Source of the DNA: Portunus trituberculatus
Lineage: Eukaryota; Arthropoda; Malacostraca; Decapoda; Portunidae
DNA length: 64,000 nucleotides
Direction: 5' to 3'
Assembly (NCBI RefSeq): GCF_017591435.1
Contig: NC_059300.1
Span: 9,361,558 to 9,425,557 of the forward strand
A program made the translations under genes and the position numbers. How positions within the stretch are numbered: position 1 is the first letter of the stretch; each line of letters opens with the position of its first letter. Below are positions 26,905 to 39,502 of the stretch, in pieces. The notes under the pieces were generated by a model, which had not been told where the DNA came from, made no database searches, and saw only the letters and a list, made by a program, of their open reading frames with translations.

Positions 26905-27915
26905 TATAAGTGGTATGTTAGTTAAAATATAGGTGATAATAAACTGTGGAGAGGTAAAGTGATGAATCAATTCAGTTCACTCTTGAGATGACTTCATCAG
27001 CAGAAACAAGATAATGAAAAATAATAAGAAAAAAGATACTGAAAATAATAAGCAAGATAGATACGCTGCTTGATGCGGAAAGATTAGAATCAAATACTTC
27101 TGTAAAAAGGATGAGGAAAAGTGTAAGGACTGGCACTGTCCTAGTAGAGTAGTAGGTGAAGAGTTTTCTCCTTTGGTCAGTGTCCCTGATACAATTTAAA
27201 ACAACAAGCTCAAGAACAAACTGAAATATGTTGAGTATCAGTTAGTTGAAAGTGATATAAACAGCTGTCAAATTTGTGTTGAAATTTTTTCAATAAACCC
27301 AACAAAATTACTTCCTGGGTGCACCTCCATTAATATGAACATTACTTGAATAAGAGATGACAAAGAGACACTTTATTGTTAACCAGCATGATAAATTTAT
27401 TTAAATTTGTATTTTTATTTAAAAACTATTTAATAAAATTCTATTCTATGTAGCTTACTTCTGGATCACCAGTCCAAAATAGATAGCTGTATTGTGAGAT
27501 CTGGCCATATATTGTCTTCATTAGATATTCAGGTTTCTCATTTCTTAATTTTTACTTTACTTTCAATTTCATTCTAACAACATCACTCATGTTTCATGTC
27601 TGATCAATTAACATAATTCCATATCATTCCTGGTAACAATAAAAGATAGATTTATACATGCAAAGGGAAACTATAAAAGAAAAAAAATTCTTTTGCATTA
27701 CTTTGCTCATGTTCCATTTTTCAATCATGGCATGCAAGGTATATAGGGGATATATTGTTCTTAAATGTTTACATTAAATAGCAACAACAAAAACAGAACA
27801 TAACTAAAGTGAAATAATAATAACCTATTCATATATGTATATGAATAGCATCTGGAATACCTAATGGGTTGTGATGGTATAGACCTTTTATGGTCTTTTG
27901 TAACAAGGGTACACA
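26905..27915. other. Unique intronic sequence
   Basis: AT-rich DNA. Its right end (27820-27915) weakly resembles 35395-35450 (both contain ATGGTCTTTTGTAACAAGGG-like text), possibly a further old short repeat. Confidence 0.35.
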
Positions 27916-27940
27916 CGGACACACAAACACACACACACAC

Positions 27941-28191
27941 GAATCCCAGGCACGACACGGCAATTGGGCAAGCCTCTTAATGTGTAGCCCCTGTTCAGCT
28001 AGCAGCAAGCAGGTACGGGATGTAACTTGAGAGGTCGTGGCCTTGATTTCCCGGTGTGTGGAGTGTGTTGTGGTCTCAGTCCTACCTGAGGATTGGTCTA
28101 TGAGCTCTGAGCATACTCTATAATGGGGAAGGCTGGCTGGGTGACCAGCAGGTACCCGTGGTGCAGCAGGCAACTGTGGTGAATTGCACAT

Positions 28192-28258
<67 letters not shown>
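27941..28258 (+). mobile_element. tRNA-derived SINE (B-type body), 5'-truncated, (ATAC/AC)n tail
   Basis: Starts directly from an (AC)n run with GAATCCCAGGCACG, the end of a tRNA-like B box. It then has the shared body TAGCCCCTGTTCAGCTAGCA, GGTACGGGATGTAACTTGAG and GGCTGGCTGGGTGACCAG, and ends in ACATACATAC passing into (AC)n. It is collinear with the fuller copy at 28767-29049. Confidence 0.8.
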
Positions 28259-28260
<2 letters not shown>

Positions 28261-28366
28261 GCCTGGTCTCAGACCTATCCCAAGATCGGAAATAATGAGC
28301 TCTGAGCTCGTTCCATAGGGTAACGTCTGGCTGTCTCGTCAGAGACTGCAGCAGATCAAACAGTGA

Positions 28367-28436
<70 letters not shown>
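28259..28436 (+). mobile_element. tRNA-derived SINE (A-type body), 3' part only, (AC)n tail
   Basis: Begins straight after (AC)n with GTGCCTGGTCTCAGACCTAT and ends CAGATCAAACAGTGAATTAC then (AC)n. It matches the 3' third of the copies at 29897-30178 and 37181-37501. Confidence 0.8.
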
Positions 28437-28438
<2 letters not shown>

Positions 28439-28734
28439 GTTTATAAATTGATCAACTGAATGGACCAAGTGGATAATGAGAAACTGATCCTGAGAGAAGA
28501 ATATGACATTCGAAGCACAAGATCGCATAGTAAAGAGATGAGAAAGGGAAGATGTCTGAGATGTTAAAAAATATAGTTTCCCATAAAGATGTGTTGAGAC
28601 GTGGAACAGTTTGAGTGAAGAAGTGGTGTCAGCAATGAGTGTACAGTTTTAAAAGAAAAATTGGATAAGTGTAGATATAGAGATGGGGCCACACGAGCAT
28701 AAAGCCCAGGCCCTGTAAAACTACAACTAGGTAA

Positions 28735-28766
<32 letters not shown>
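28437..28766 (+). pseudogene. AC-tailed CR1/L2-like LINE, 3'-end fragment
   Basis: Starts from (AC)n inside the C-terminal region of the pol frame (DQVDNEKLILREE, TRSHSKEMRKGRC in one frame, then stops) and ends with GCCCTGTAAAACTACAACTA, then GGTAAATAC and (AC)n. Multiple stops. Part of the head-to-tail array of AC-tailed elements. Confidence 0.85.
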
Positions 28767-28768
<2 letters not shown>

Positions 28769-29049
28769 AATGTAGTGGTTAACACGCTCGACACACAGTC
28801 GAGAGGGCCCAGATTCGAGTCCCAGAAGCAGCGAGGCAAATGGGCAGGCCTCTTAATGTGTGGCCCCTGTTCACCTAGCAGTAAATAGGTACAGGATGTA
28901 ACTTGAGGGGTTGTGGCCTCGCTTTCCCAGTGTGTGTTGCATGTGTTGCGGTCTCAGTCCTACCCAAAGATCGGTCACTACGAGCTCTGAGCTCTTTCCA
29001 CAGAGGAAAGGCTGGCTGGGTAACCAGTAGACAACCGTGGTGAATAAAA
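28767..29049 (+). mobile_element. tRNA-derived SINE (B-type body), nearly complete
   Basis: Head GTGGTTAACACGCTCGACAC and B box AGATTCGAGTCCC form a tRNA-like pol III promoter with an anticodon-like stem CTCGA/TCGAG. The body carries TGGCCCCTGTTCACCTAGCA, AGATCGGTCACTACGAGCTC and GGCTGGCTGGGTAACCAG. It ends GGTGAATAAA then (AC)n. The tRNA part lacks an acceptor stem, so it is a SINE and not a tRNA gene. Confidence 0.85.
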
Positions 29050-29655
29050 CACACACACAGACACACACAACAAAGAACAATTTATCACTGGAAAACACTT
29101 AAACAACATAGTTGGGGAAACACGAGTTACTAAGGAAAATGAAATGGGCCTTTTCCTATATAGATGACGAGATGATGAAAACACTAATAGTATACATGAT
29201 TCGACCTAAACTAGAAAATGCTGCCCTTATATGTTCACCACATAATAAGAAAGATATAAGGAAGATGGAAAGAATTCAAAGAACTGCAATCAAAATGGTT
29301 CTAAGTTTGAGAGACCTAACATATGAGGACATTAAAGATATTAAAACTTCCAACATTGCAACAGAGGAGAGAAAGAAGAAACCTAATTGCTGTATACAGC
29401 ACATGGAAGGGGATGGACACAGTTGACAAAGACCTATTGGTGTGGGACTCAAGAAATACAGTATTCCAAACAGAAGTATACAAATATGAAACAATTTGGA
29501 TGAAACAGTGGTTCAAGCAAAGAAATATTAATGACTTTAAGGCTAAACTGGATGACTATAGGTATGGAGACATGACAGTATGAGCAAAGTTCTTTTCCTG
29601 TAAAAGACAACAAGGTGAATACAACTAGGTAAATACACACACACACACACACACT
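29050..29655 (+). pseudogene. AC-tailed CR1/L2-like LINE, 3'-end fragment
   Basis: The frame 29112-29426 shows the post-RT region (YIDDEMMKTLIVYMIRPKLE, DIRKMERIQRTAIKMVLSL, LRDLTYEDIK); the last block, AKLDDYRYGDMTV, ends at 29581 in another frame. The 3' end has CTGTAAAAGACAACAAGGTG, AATACAACTAGGTAAATAC and a short (AC)n. Frameshifts separate the blocks. Confidence 0.88.
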
Positions 29656-29896
29656 TGATGGAATGATTGTCAACATTCCCTGGTAAATGGCAAGGAACTA
29701 AATCATGAATGTGTATGCATATCCATGGATCCAAGCCCTAGGGCTCTCAGTTGTGAGAGTTACGTGCTGCCCACCTGCCACACTACTGAATGACAGCAAT
29801 AATAATAATAATGACGACGGTAATGATAATGATAATCTATCTATCAACATACCAAGTTGGCAATCCTACATAAGGTGGTCAAAACAAGGCACATGA
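29656..29896. other. Unique spacer inside the element cluster
   Basis: About 240 bp between a LINE tail and the next SINE, with a short AAT/GATAAT patch at 29795-29840. Confidence 0.4.
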
Positions 29897-30178
29897 TGAC
29901 CGGGGTTCGATTCCCCGGCCGGGTGGAGATATTTGGGTATGTCTCCTTTCACGTGTAGCCCCTGTTCACCTAGCAGTGAGTAGGTACGGGATGTAAATCA
30001 AGGAGTTGTGACCTTGTTGTCCCGGTGTGTGGTGTGTGCCTGGTCTCAGACCTATCCCAAGATCGGAAATAATGAGCTCTGAGCTCGTTCCGTAGGGTAA
30101 CGTCTGGCTGTCTCGTCAGAGACTGCAGCAGATCAAACAGTGAATTACACACAGACACACACACACACACACACACAT
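29897..30178 (+). mobile_element. tRNA-derived SINE (A-type body), missing part of the tRNA head
   Basis: Contains the B box GGTTCGATTCCCCGG, GGTGGAGATATTTGGG, TCACGTGTAGCCCCTGTTCA, GTGCCTGGTCTCAGACCTAT and CAGATCAAACAGTGAATTAC, then (AC)n. Almost identical over its length to the copy at 37181-37501 and to the fragment at 28259. Confidence 0.88.
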
Positions 30179-32806
30179 ACACTCCGCGCTAAACAATGTG
30201 CTTGGAGTGAGAACCGTCACTAGTACAAAAGGGCAACCAGAGCGAGTGAACGAGTGTACAGAGTGAATGTAAATAAGAGTGATCGGAGGTGTTGGAACCT
30301 TCGCACTCCAAACGACAGCGCAGAAACCACACAAAGGCCAGCCATAAACAGCCGCCAACACATCCCACCACATACACAAAGCTACCAGGCCTGACCGCCA
30401 GCGCACACCACCACACACCCACACGCTCCCAGGAAGAGTGAAAGAAAAATGGATAGACCCGTAAGAAATAAGTTACCAAATTCAAAATATGCCGATGAGG
30501 CCCAGGGAGCAAAACCAAAAGTAACCATTCAAAATATGAGTCCATCTTCAACAGGGGCAACAAAGCAAGGTAGATTGTTGTTAACACGAGAAGTGTACCT
30601 ATATGGGGATATACAATATAAATGTCCATTGGGGAAGAGTGATCATGTGGTTATGGAAATGCAGATGGCAATAACACAATGAAGGAGAGATGAGACATAC
30701 AGGAGTGGTAAATTGAATTATAGAAAGATGGACACAGAAAATTTGAAAAATTATTTTAGAACATCAGATTGGGAGATGTTACAAATCAGAGAAGTGCAAA
30801 AAAAATATGAGATTTTTATGAAATATTATAAAGAAGGAGTTATGAAATTTGTACCAAAGTATAAACCGAGAGAGGAAGGAAGAAAGGATTGGTTTAATGC
30901 AACTTGTGTTAAGGCTAAAGAAAAGAGAGATGTGGTTTGGAAATGATGGAAAAGAGCAGGAATATACTAAATAAGGAGAATTATAGAGTGGCGAGAAATG
31001 AGTATGTGAGGGTAAGGAGGAGGAAGAAAGAAAATTTGAAAAAGATATTGTAGACAAGAGTAAGGAACATCCAAAATTGTTTTACAGGTTCATAAATGGT
31101 AAACTTAAAAAGAGAGAGTCCATTGAAAGATTAAAAGGAGAGCAAGGGATAGTAGATGACCCTAAGAATATCGCGGAATTGCTAAATAATAGGTTTCAAC
31201 AAGTATTTACTAAAGAAACAATGTTTGTAAAGCCTCAAAATGTAGAAGGAAATGTGCACATGGATGACATTAAGATACCTAAAAAGGAGTTATATAAAAT
31301 GTTGGAGGAACTTAAAGATGATAAAGCGATGGGACCAGACGAAGTTTCAGGCAAATTATTGAAGGAATGTAGAGAAGAATTGATAGATCCATTATATGAT
31401 ATTATAAGGTGCTCATTAGAAACCGGGGAAGTACCGGTAGAGTGGAAAAGAGCTGAAGTGGTGCCCATTTACAAGATTTGTGAGAGGGTGATAAAAAAAT
31501 ATTGGATACGGTTCCTGGAGGATCATAAGTTATTATCGGATCATCAATTTGGCTTTAGGAAAGGGAGGTCATGTGTAACAAATCTACTGAGCTTTTATTC
31601 GAGAGTGGTTGACAAAATACAAGAGAGAGAGGGATGGATGGACTGTGTATATTTGGATTTAAAAAAAGCTTTTGACAAGGTACCTCACATGAGACTGCTA
31701 TGGAAATTAGAGATTTATGGAGGACTGAAGGGAAAAGTGTTAAAGTGGATGGAAAACTACTTGAGATGGAGGGAGATGAGAACGGTAATAAGGGATGCAA
31801 AGTCGGACTGGTTGGTGGTGGAGAGTGGAGTCCCACAAGGTTCAGTGCTGGCACCAATACTTTTCCTTGTCTATATTAATGATGCCAGAGGAGTAAACAG
31901 TTATATTAATTTGTTTGCGGATGATGCGAAGTTGTGTAGGTGTGTGAAGAGTGAAGAAGATTGTGAAATTTTACAGGCAGATCTGGATAGGATTTGGGAG
32001 TGGAGCAAGAGGTGGCAGATGGAATTTAATCTGAGCAAAAGTCATGTGATGGAGATGGGGAAGAGTGGAAGACGGCCAAGAGGGTCATATAAGATGGGTG
32101 AAGAAGTAGTGTTGAAAAAGGTGGAAAAGGAAAAGGATTTGGGAGTGATAATACAAGACCATGGGCAGTTTGAGGCTCATATTGACAAGATGTTTGGAGA
32201 AACATATAATTTGATTAGAAATATTGGATTAGCCTTTCATTATATGGATAAAGATATGATGAAGAAATTAATTAGTACGGTAATTAGACCAAGATTGGAA
32301 TATGCTGGAGTGGTTTGGTCCCCTTATAAAAAGAAGCATATAAGGAAGTTGGAGAGATTGCAGAGAATGGCAACAAAATGGTTCCGGAATTGGCAGAAAT
32401 GACCTATGAGGAGAGATTAAAAGAAATGAATTTGCTTACCTTGGAACAAAGAAGAGAAAGAGGAGATTTAATACAGGTTTATAAACTGTTGAACGGTTTG
32501 GATGAAGTGGATAATGAGCAAATGATGTTGAGAGAAGAAAATTTAAATCGAACTACGAGATCACATAGTAAAAAGATAGCCAAGGGAATATGCTTGAAGG
32601 ATGTGAAGAAATATAGTTTCCCACAGAGATGTGTGGAGGTGTGGAATAGTTTGAGTGAGGAGGTGGTGTCACCGAGGAGTGTGCATAGTTTTAAAGGAAA
32701 GTTGGATGTGTGTAGATATGGAGACAGGGCCACACGAGTATGATATTCAGGCCCTGTAAAATTACAACTAGGTGAATACAACTAGGTGAATACACACACA
32801 CACACA
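30179..32806 (+). pseudogene. Longest AC-tailed CR1/L2-like LINE, internally deleted
   Basis: A non-LTR retrotransposon with a 5' leader (30182-30448), the start of ORF1 (MDRPVRNKLPNSKYADEAQG at 30449) fused by deletion to the end of an endonuclease domain (GKSDHVVMEM), and the pol region. The main frame (31077-32402) has KAMGPDEVSGKLLKE, HQFGFRKGRSCVTNLLSFYS, YLDLKKAFDKVPH, SGVPQGSVLAPILFLVYIND, the catalytic box FADDAKL, and IRPRLEYAGVVWSP. The NYRPVSLTS block expected after VVPIYK is missing, another internal deletion. A frameshift near 32375 moves the C-terminal part (TYEERLKEMNLLTLEQRRER to KLDVCRYGDRATRV) to a second frame, and other breaks lie near 30946-31076. The 3' end is GGCCCTGTAAAATTACAACT, two AACTAGGTGAATAC units and (AC)n. 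Not active as it stands. Confidence 0.93.
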
Positions 32807-33033
32807 CACTTTGAAGCTATGCCATTTGTTGAGTTGTTTAAAGTTACCTATATGTCACCACGATACCTAGATTCTAGGTGGTTACACTAAAGATGCGTTT
32901 GGATGGTGATATGGGCCTTAATATGGGTGGCACTATAAATAAAATTGCCTGCGCCACTAACGGGCGGAGGCTTAACAGCGAATCCCACATATACTCTTCA
33001 AGTATGCCTACAGGTGCAACAGGCCATAACATA

Positions 33034-33075
<42 letters not shown>
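32807..33075 (+). mobile_element. Second SINE-like family, copy 1, (AC)n tail
   Basis: Begins directly from (AC)n with TTTGAAGCTATGCCATTTGT and continues GATTCTAGGTGGTTACAC, ACTATAAATAAAATTGCC, TCAAGTATGCCTACAGGTGC and GGCCATAACATAAAA, then (AC)n. Collinear with 33768-34053, which keeps a tRNA-like head. It lacks that head, so it is 5'-truncated. Confidence 0.82.
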
Positions 33076-33312
<237 letters not shown>

Positions 33313-33530
33313 ATTGATCTCAAGCTTTAACCTCAAACAATCATATTTACTTCCTTCACCACACAGTTATCGTATATGTCAGAGTATAAGACGAGGTTTT
33401 TGCTAATCTTTTGGCTCCTGAATCAAGAGGTCATCTTATATATTGAACATAAAATACAATCCTTTAACCCCAGGGTGAATATTAAGGGCCATGGTACCTT
33501 CAAATTCATACTGTACCTTCAAATATATAC

Positions 33531-33757
<227 letters not shown>

Positions 33758-33767
33758 TGAGCATGGG

Positions 33768-34206
<439 letters not shown>

Positions 34207-34625
34207 GTGTATGACAGAGTGAGCTTTTCACTTTATAGCTGTGGAATGTTTACTGATGGTGTCATGCATCAATGCACCCAGCTATGTCTTCTTAGGCATG
34301 TTTTAAAAATTACCAACTTATATAGTTAAATAAAAGCAATAAAAAAATACTTGGTTTTTATCTCCTTTAATTCCTTATATCTTTAGGTAGTTGAGTCTGA
34401 ATTAATTCATTGTTGGATTAATAAATAAAGAGTGGCTGTATTTTGAAACTGGCAATAGTGGTAGTGATGTAACGGCCATATTAGAGCTCCCCAAGGCCCT
34501 TTAGCCAACCATGCCAGCTGTGGCTCCCTCAACCATTAAAGTGATCGTCTTATACACTGGTAATAACTCAAAACATAAATTTTTCCCTGAAAAATTGAGG
34601 GTTGTCTTATAGTCCGGCATATACT

Positions 34626-34742
34626 GTACTGTACTATAACATGAATTAGAAAAAAATAAATAAATAAGTAAAAAATAATAAAGAAAACAACAAAGTAATA
34701 TAAATGACAATAACAATGATGAAAACAATGACAATAACAATA

Positions 34743-34791
<49 letters not shown>

Positions 34792-35289
34792 ATAATAATA
34801 ATAATAATATAACAATAATAATAATAATAATTATACATAATCTATTTAAGATGAAAACCTGCTTAAAGGAAGCCAACTGAGTCCAGGCATCATACCTTGT
34901 TTCACTGTAATAAAAAAAAATAAAAAAAGTCTTTCATTTGTATTTCTTCTTCTCTCACAGTTACCTCATGATAAGTAAGGAATATAATGAAAGTATTTTT
35001 TCAACATCAATGTACAATTTAGAGCCAGATTGTCTCTTCCAACCATAGGAAGATGTAATAATACATGTAACAAGAATAATGGCAATACTATAATATCAAT
35101 GATGATGATGATGATTATGATGATATGATTGATGATATTCATAATGGTTAAAGTAATAATACAAAAATAAAGGAAAAATAATAAGAATAAAAACAGAATA
35201 AAAACATAACATCATTAGCTTCAATAATAACAATATCAATAGAGATAATGAAAATAATACTCATGATAATAATCATAATGATAATAATA

Positions 35290-35341
<52 letters not shown>

Positions 35342-35400
35342 CATTATTAATAATAATGATAATAATAATGATAATAATAATCCTTTTATACCTCGCCTGT
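34626..35400. repeat. Imperfect AAT-rich region
   Basis: AAT, AAC and GAT units with two cleaner (AAT)n cores at 34740-34830 and 35285-35340. The leucine-, isoleucine- and tyrosine-rich open frames here are repeat read-through. Confidence 0.85.
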
Positions 35401-35639
35401 TTGCCAATTTCGTTGCATGGTGAAAACCATTTCTGGTCTCTTGTAGCAAGGGTCCACAAAGACCCTCAGGAGGGCAGAACAGTCGGCCTTCTGCTCCTGC
35501 AGGACCACATACACACATACAGTAGGGCAAGATTGTTATCTTTCTCTTCCTGTTAGTCAGTGAAGTCATAATTTTTTGACTTACTTCCCATATTCAATCA
35601 CTATAAAATAAACAGGGACTACAGCAGGAATGAAGAAGA

Positions 35640-35715
35640 GCTCAAATTCTCTCTGCCCAACTGAGGCTATGAACCCCAGACCTCTCTATTGTGAGCTGAG
35701 CTCACTAACCATGGT
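35640..35715 (-). mobile_element. Possible tRNA-derived SINE head on the minus strand
   Basis: On the minus strand, CCACCATGGTTAGTGAGCTC resembles a pol III A box region and GGTCTGGGGTTCATAGCC an altered B box, about 30 bases apart. The body is not recognised. Weak evidence. Confidence 0.35.
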
Positions 35716-35988
35716 GGCTGAATTATATACAATGATATTTTCAAATGCACTGAATAAAATTTTCTTTGTTGCAGTGACTTCCTAATGATGACCTTTTCTA
35801 CATACAACTAAAACTATGTCTTTTGTGAAATTGCTCATGTATTTCACATTTCTCTTTTTTTTAATGATCACCAAAAATGCATAAATCTACTCTACAAAAT
35901 ATTAAATAATCTTGGAAAATAACAAAGTAACTTTCAAGTAAATAATGATGCACAGCACAACACAAGCAATAAAATGCAAAATGCAAAC

Positions 35989-36179
35989 CTGGAGATATCT
36001 GTGGACTGTCTGGCAGACTAAGAGAATTGGACTTGGGAGCGGTAGTAAGAGGAGGGGGCCTGACAAATGTGGTACTTCTCCGCCTGTTTTCTCCACAAAG
36101 CGAAATATTAGATTTCCGCCGAGAATTATGACGCTCAAATGTCTTCTGTGCTGAGAATGGGCTTGGCCGGATAAGGTAT
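35989..36179 (-). CDS. slo2: Slo2/KCNT channel, end of RCK2 and start of the tail
   Basis: A 191-nt minus-strand exon from a TCTGCAG acceptor (phase 2) to CCAG before GTTTGC (phase 1). It completes the last strand of RCK2 (YLIRPSPFSAQKTFERHNSR) and then encodes a basic, Ser-rich linker: RKSNISLCGENRRRSTTF, VRPPPLTTAPKSNSLSLPDS and PQISPG. The YLIRP motif closing the RCK2 domain is shared by Slo2 channels and not by Slo1, which ends this region differently. RRKS and RRRS are candidate basophilic-kinase sites (inference). Confidence 0.92.
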
Positions 36180-36283
36180 CTGCAGGCAGATTTAAAGTAT
36201 GAGTAAATTTATAAATATGAACTTAGTGGATTATTGCATTTTTCTTTGTCATGGTACACTGCATCTCATAACACTTCTTGAAA

Positions 36284-36364
<81 letters not shown>

Positions 36365-36814
36365 CATAAGTTTGGAATCCACTGCCCAAATATTTGATCA
36401 ATAAAACAGATCTTTTCAATGTTATATGATGACAAAAGCAAAGCTGATATTGGTTGTATAAATCAAGACTGACATGAAGTGAAAGGCAGATCTAGGCTAG
36501 GATATGAGTAGTGAATATTACATATAGAAAAATATTATAGTGATAGGATAAGGCTGAGTAATGGTTTCCTAGAATAATGGGAATCTACTTGGAATGTTTA
36601 TATGCATGCCTAACATAAAAGAAGTAATGAATTTTACAGTAATGGAGATAATGATTAAGATATGATAGTCATTATTATATATGTAGATGATGGAAGGATA
36701 GATAGAAGATCAAATTGCACTTTTAGTTGCTAGTGATTGATTACATAAGCTTTTTGAAGTTTTATATTTTTCTTATTTTTCTAATCTAGATGAACAGTTC
36801 TGATGGTGACTTAC
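36180..36814 (-). other. Short Slo2 intron with (TA)n
   Basis: A 635-bp intron with a GTAAGT donor and a (TA)n array at 36288-36361. Nothing else recognised. Confidence 0.75.
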
Positions 36815-36920
36815 ACAATATCACCTTCTTCCAGTTTCAGGTCACAGGAGGGGTTGATGATTACGAAGGACAAGGAATTGCGCTTTTCAGATACATCATC
36901 ATAATCCTCTGGAGGGAGGG
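36815..36920 (-). CDS. slo2: Slo2/KCNT channel, RCK2 C-terminal core exon
   Basis: A 106-nt minus-strand exon from a TTTTCACAG acceptor (phase 1) to GATATTGT before GTAAGT (phase 2). It encodes LPPEDYDDVSEKRNSLSFVI followed by INPSCDLKLEEGDIV. This is the strongly conserved end of the second RCK (regulator of potassium conductance) domain of Slo2 channels, part of the cytoplasmic gating ring that senses sodium and chloride. The exon is short, and its identity rests on the clear family motif together with exact phase fit on both sides. Confidence 0.94.
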
Positions 36921-37129
36921 CTGTGAAAATTTCATTCATGTTAAAAAAGACAACTGAGGTAGACACTTCCAAAGCCAAACAACAAATAAACTGTTCCACT
37001 CTGCAATGATATTATGTAATTTACTATAAGTGTTATCAAATAAAAGAAACAAAATAAGATGATGAAAAAGGAAACTTGCTAAATTACATGTTCTCTCTCT
37101 TAAAATGTTAAATATTATCACACTTTGTT

Positions 37130-37132
<3 letters not shown>

Positions 37133-37180
<48 letters not shown>
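37133..37180. repeat. (AC)n directly upstream of a SINE head
   Basis: About 24 AC units. The SINE's tRNA-like head starts at its last base. Confidence 0.97.
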
Positions 37181-37183
<3 letters not shown>

Positions 37184-37468
37184 TAGCTCAATGGTTAGAG
37201 CACTGGTTTCACAAGCCAGAGGACCTGGGTTCGATTCCCCGGCCGGGTGGAGATATTTGGGTGTGTCTCCTTTCACGTGTAGCCCCTGTTCACCTAGCAG
37301 TGAGTAGGTGCGGGATGTAAATCGAGGAGTTGTGACATTGTTGTCCCGGTGTGTGGTGTGTGCCTGGTCTCAGGCCTATCTGAAGATCGGAAATAATGAG
37401 CTCTGAGCTCGTTCCGTAGGGTAATGTCTGGCTGTCTCATCAGAGACTGCAGCAGATCAAACAGTGAA

Positions 37469-37501
<33 letters not shown>
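37181..37501 (+). mobile_element. tRNA-derived SINE (A-type body), most complete copy
   Basis: The head GGTAGCTCAATGGTTAGAGC (A box) and GGGTTCGATTCCCC (B box) enclose an anticodon-like stem CTGGT/GCCAG with loop TTCACAA, which would read as a CAC anticodon. The 5' acceptor strand is absent because the copy starts in (AC)n. Body: GGTGGAGATATTTGGGTGTG, GTAGCCCCTGTTCACCTAGC, CGGAAATAATGAGCTCTGAG, GACTGCAGCAGATCAAACAG. Tail (AC)n. Reference copy for the family. Confidence 0.92.
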
Positions 37502-38549
<1,048 letters not shown>

Positions 38550-39223
38550 CAAATAAAACATATAATTACATTCTTCTGGGGATGACTGAAAAAGGACATA
38601 CTGAACTGAACATAGCTACTTCTTATGTAATGATGAAGAAAATTTTAGAAATCATAATATATTTATTCAAGAACATGAATGGTGTGTACAAGAAAAAGTG
38701 AGCCAAAGTGCAGTGACAAGGTATACAATATTGAGAGGACAATGGTATGCAAACTTCCCAAGGCTGTAAATTTCAAAGGCAAATTTAATATTTTGAAGCC
38801 TACCCCCTCCTCCCAAAAAAATACATGAGTCTCTGTATGAGTATGGATATATCAGCAACTATATCAATATATCACATGCATATTTCTGCAATAAGAACAT
38901 ATATCAAAATGCTGAAAATAAATATGAAAAGACAAAAATATAGGTAATGTATAGTTACTGCTTATACAATGGGACAAACAATGAATGTGTGTGACAGAAA
39001 ATTACCACAACAGAACCATATAAAAAAGGGGGAAATCATAATTATAAATTCAATTTTCTTTCAGAAGGAAGAAAAAAAAATAAAAAGGCTAGCTTACTAA
39101 GATGACAGTTCATCCAAACAATCCATCAACAATGTGAAAAGAGTTCTGCTTTCAATTCCTAAAAATATTCAATGATGTAAATATGAAAAAAAAAATAACT
39201 AAATAAAAGACAGTCTAACTCAC

Positions 39224-39323
39224 CTAAACTTTGCATACGGGAACGAACTAACTGAGCAATCTCAGCCCGTTCAATCAGGTTGCAGTGTATCTCCTTTGGA
39301 TCATCCGATATGTTCAGTGAGAA
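39224..39323 (-). CDS. slo2: Slo2/KCNT channel, RCK2 linker exon
   Basis: A 100-nt minus-strand exon from a GTTTCAG acceptor (phase 0) to TTAG before GTGAGT (phase 1). It encodes FSLNISDDPKEIHCNLIERA and EIAQLVRSRMQSL. The stretch ending in A-Q-L-V-R-S-R-M-x-S-L precedes the conserved DYDDVSEKRN block of the next exon, as in Slo2 proteins. It follows a variable insert after the IPIGIYRT motif. Phase fits both the 50.4-kb exon and, if that exon is skipped, one of two donors of the 63-kb exon. Confidence 0.9.
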
Positions 39324-39403
39324 CTGAAACACAGTGAAAACTGTAAGATAAGAGTTGTAACTGTAAATCATTATTCTTGTTTCAGTGTTCATCAAGATAT
39401 ATA

Positions 39404-39417
39404 TGTATGTATGTATG

Positions 39418-39500
<83 letters not shown>
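39404..39500. repeat. (TATG)n-(TA)n array
   Basis: Four TATG units running into about 40 TA units, 80 bp upstream (in gene sense) of the RCK2 linker exon. Confidence 0.95.

Positions 39501-39502
<2 letters not shown>

Noticed and set aside
27941..29049. CRISPR-like regular repeats
   Set aside because: The recurring blocks are SINE bodies and (AC)n tails of differing length in a eukaryotic intron, not short direct repeats with unique spacers.
31077..32402. An active reverse transcriptase gene
   Set aside because: The frame is long and has FADD, but the NYRPVSLTS block is deleted, the C-terminal part is frameshifted, and ORF1 plus most of the endonuclease are missing.
37181..37250. A tRNA gene with a CAC anticodon
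   Set aside because: The A box, anticodon-like stem and B box are present, but there is no acceptor stem and the sequence continues into a 300-bp repeated body with an (AC)n tail, so it is a SINE head.
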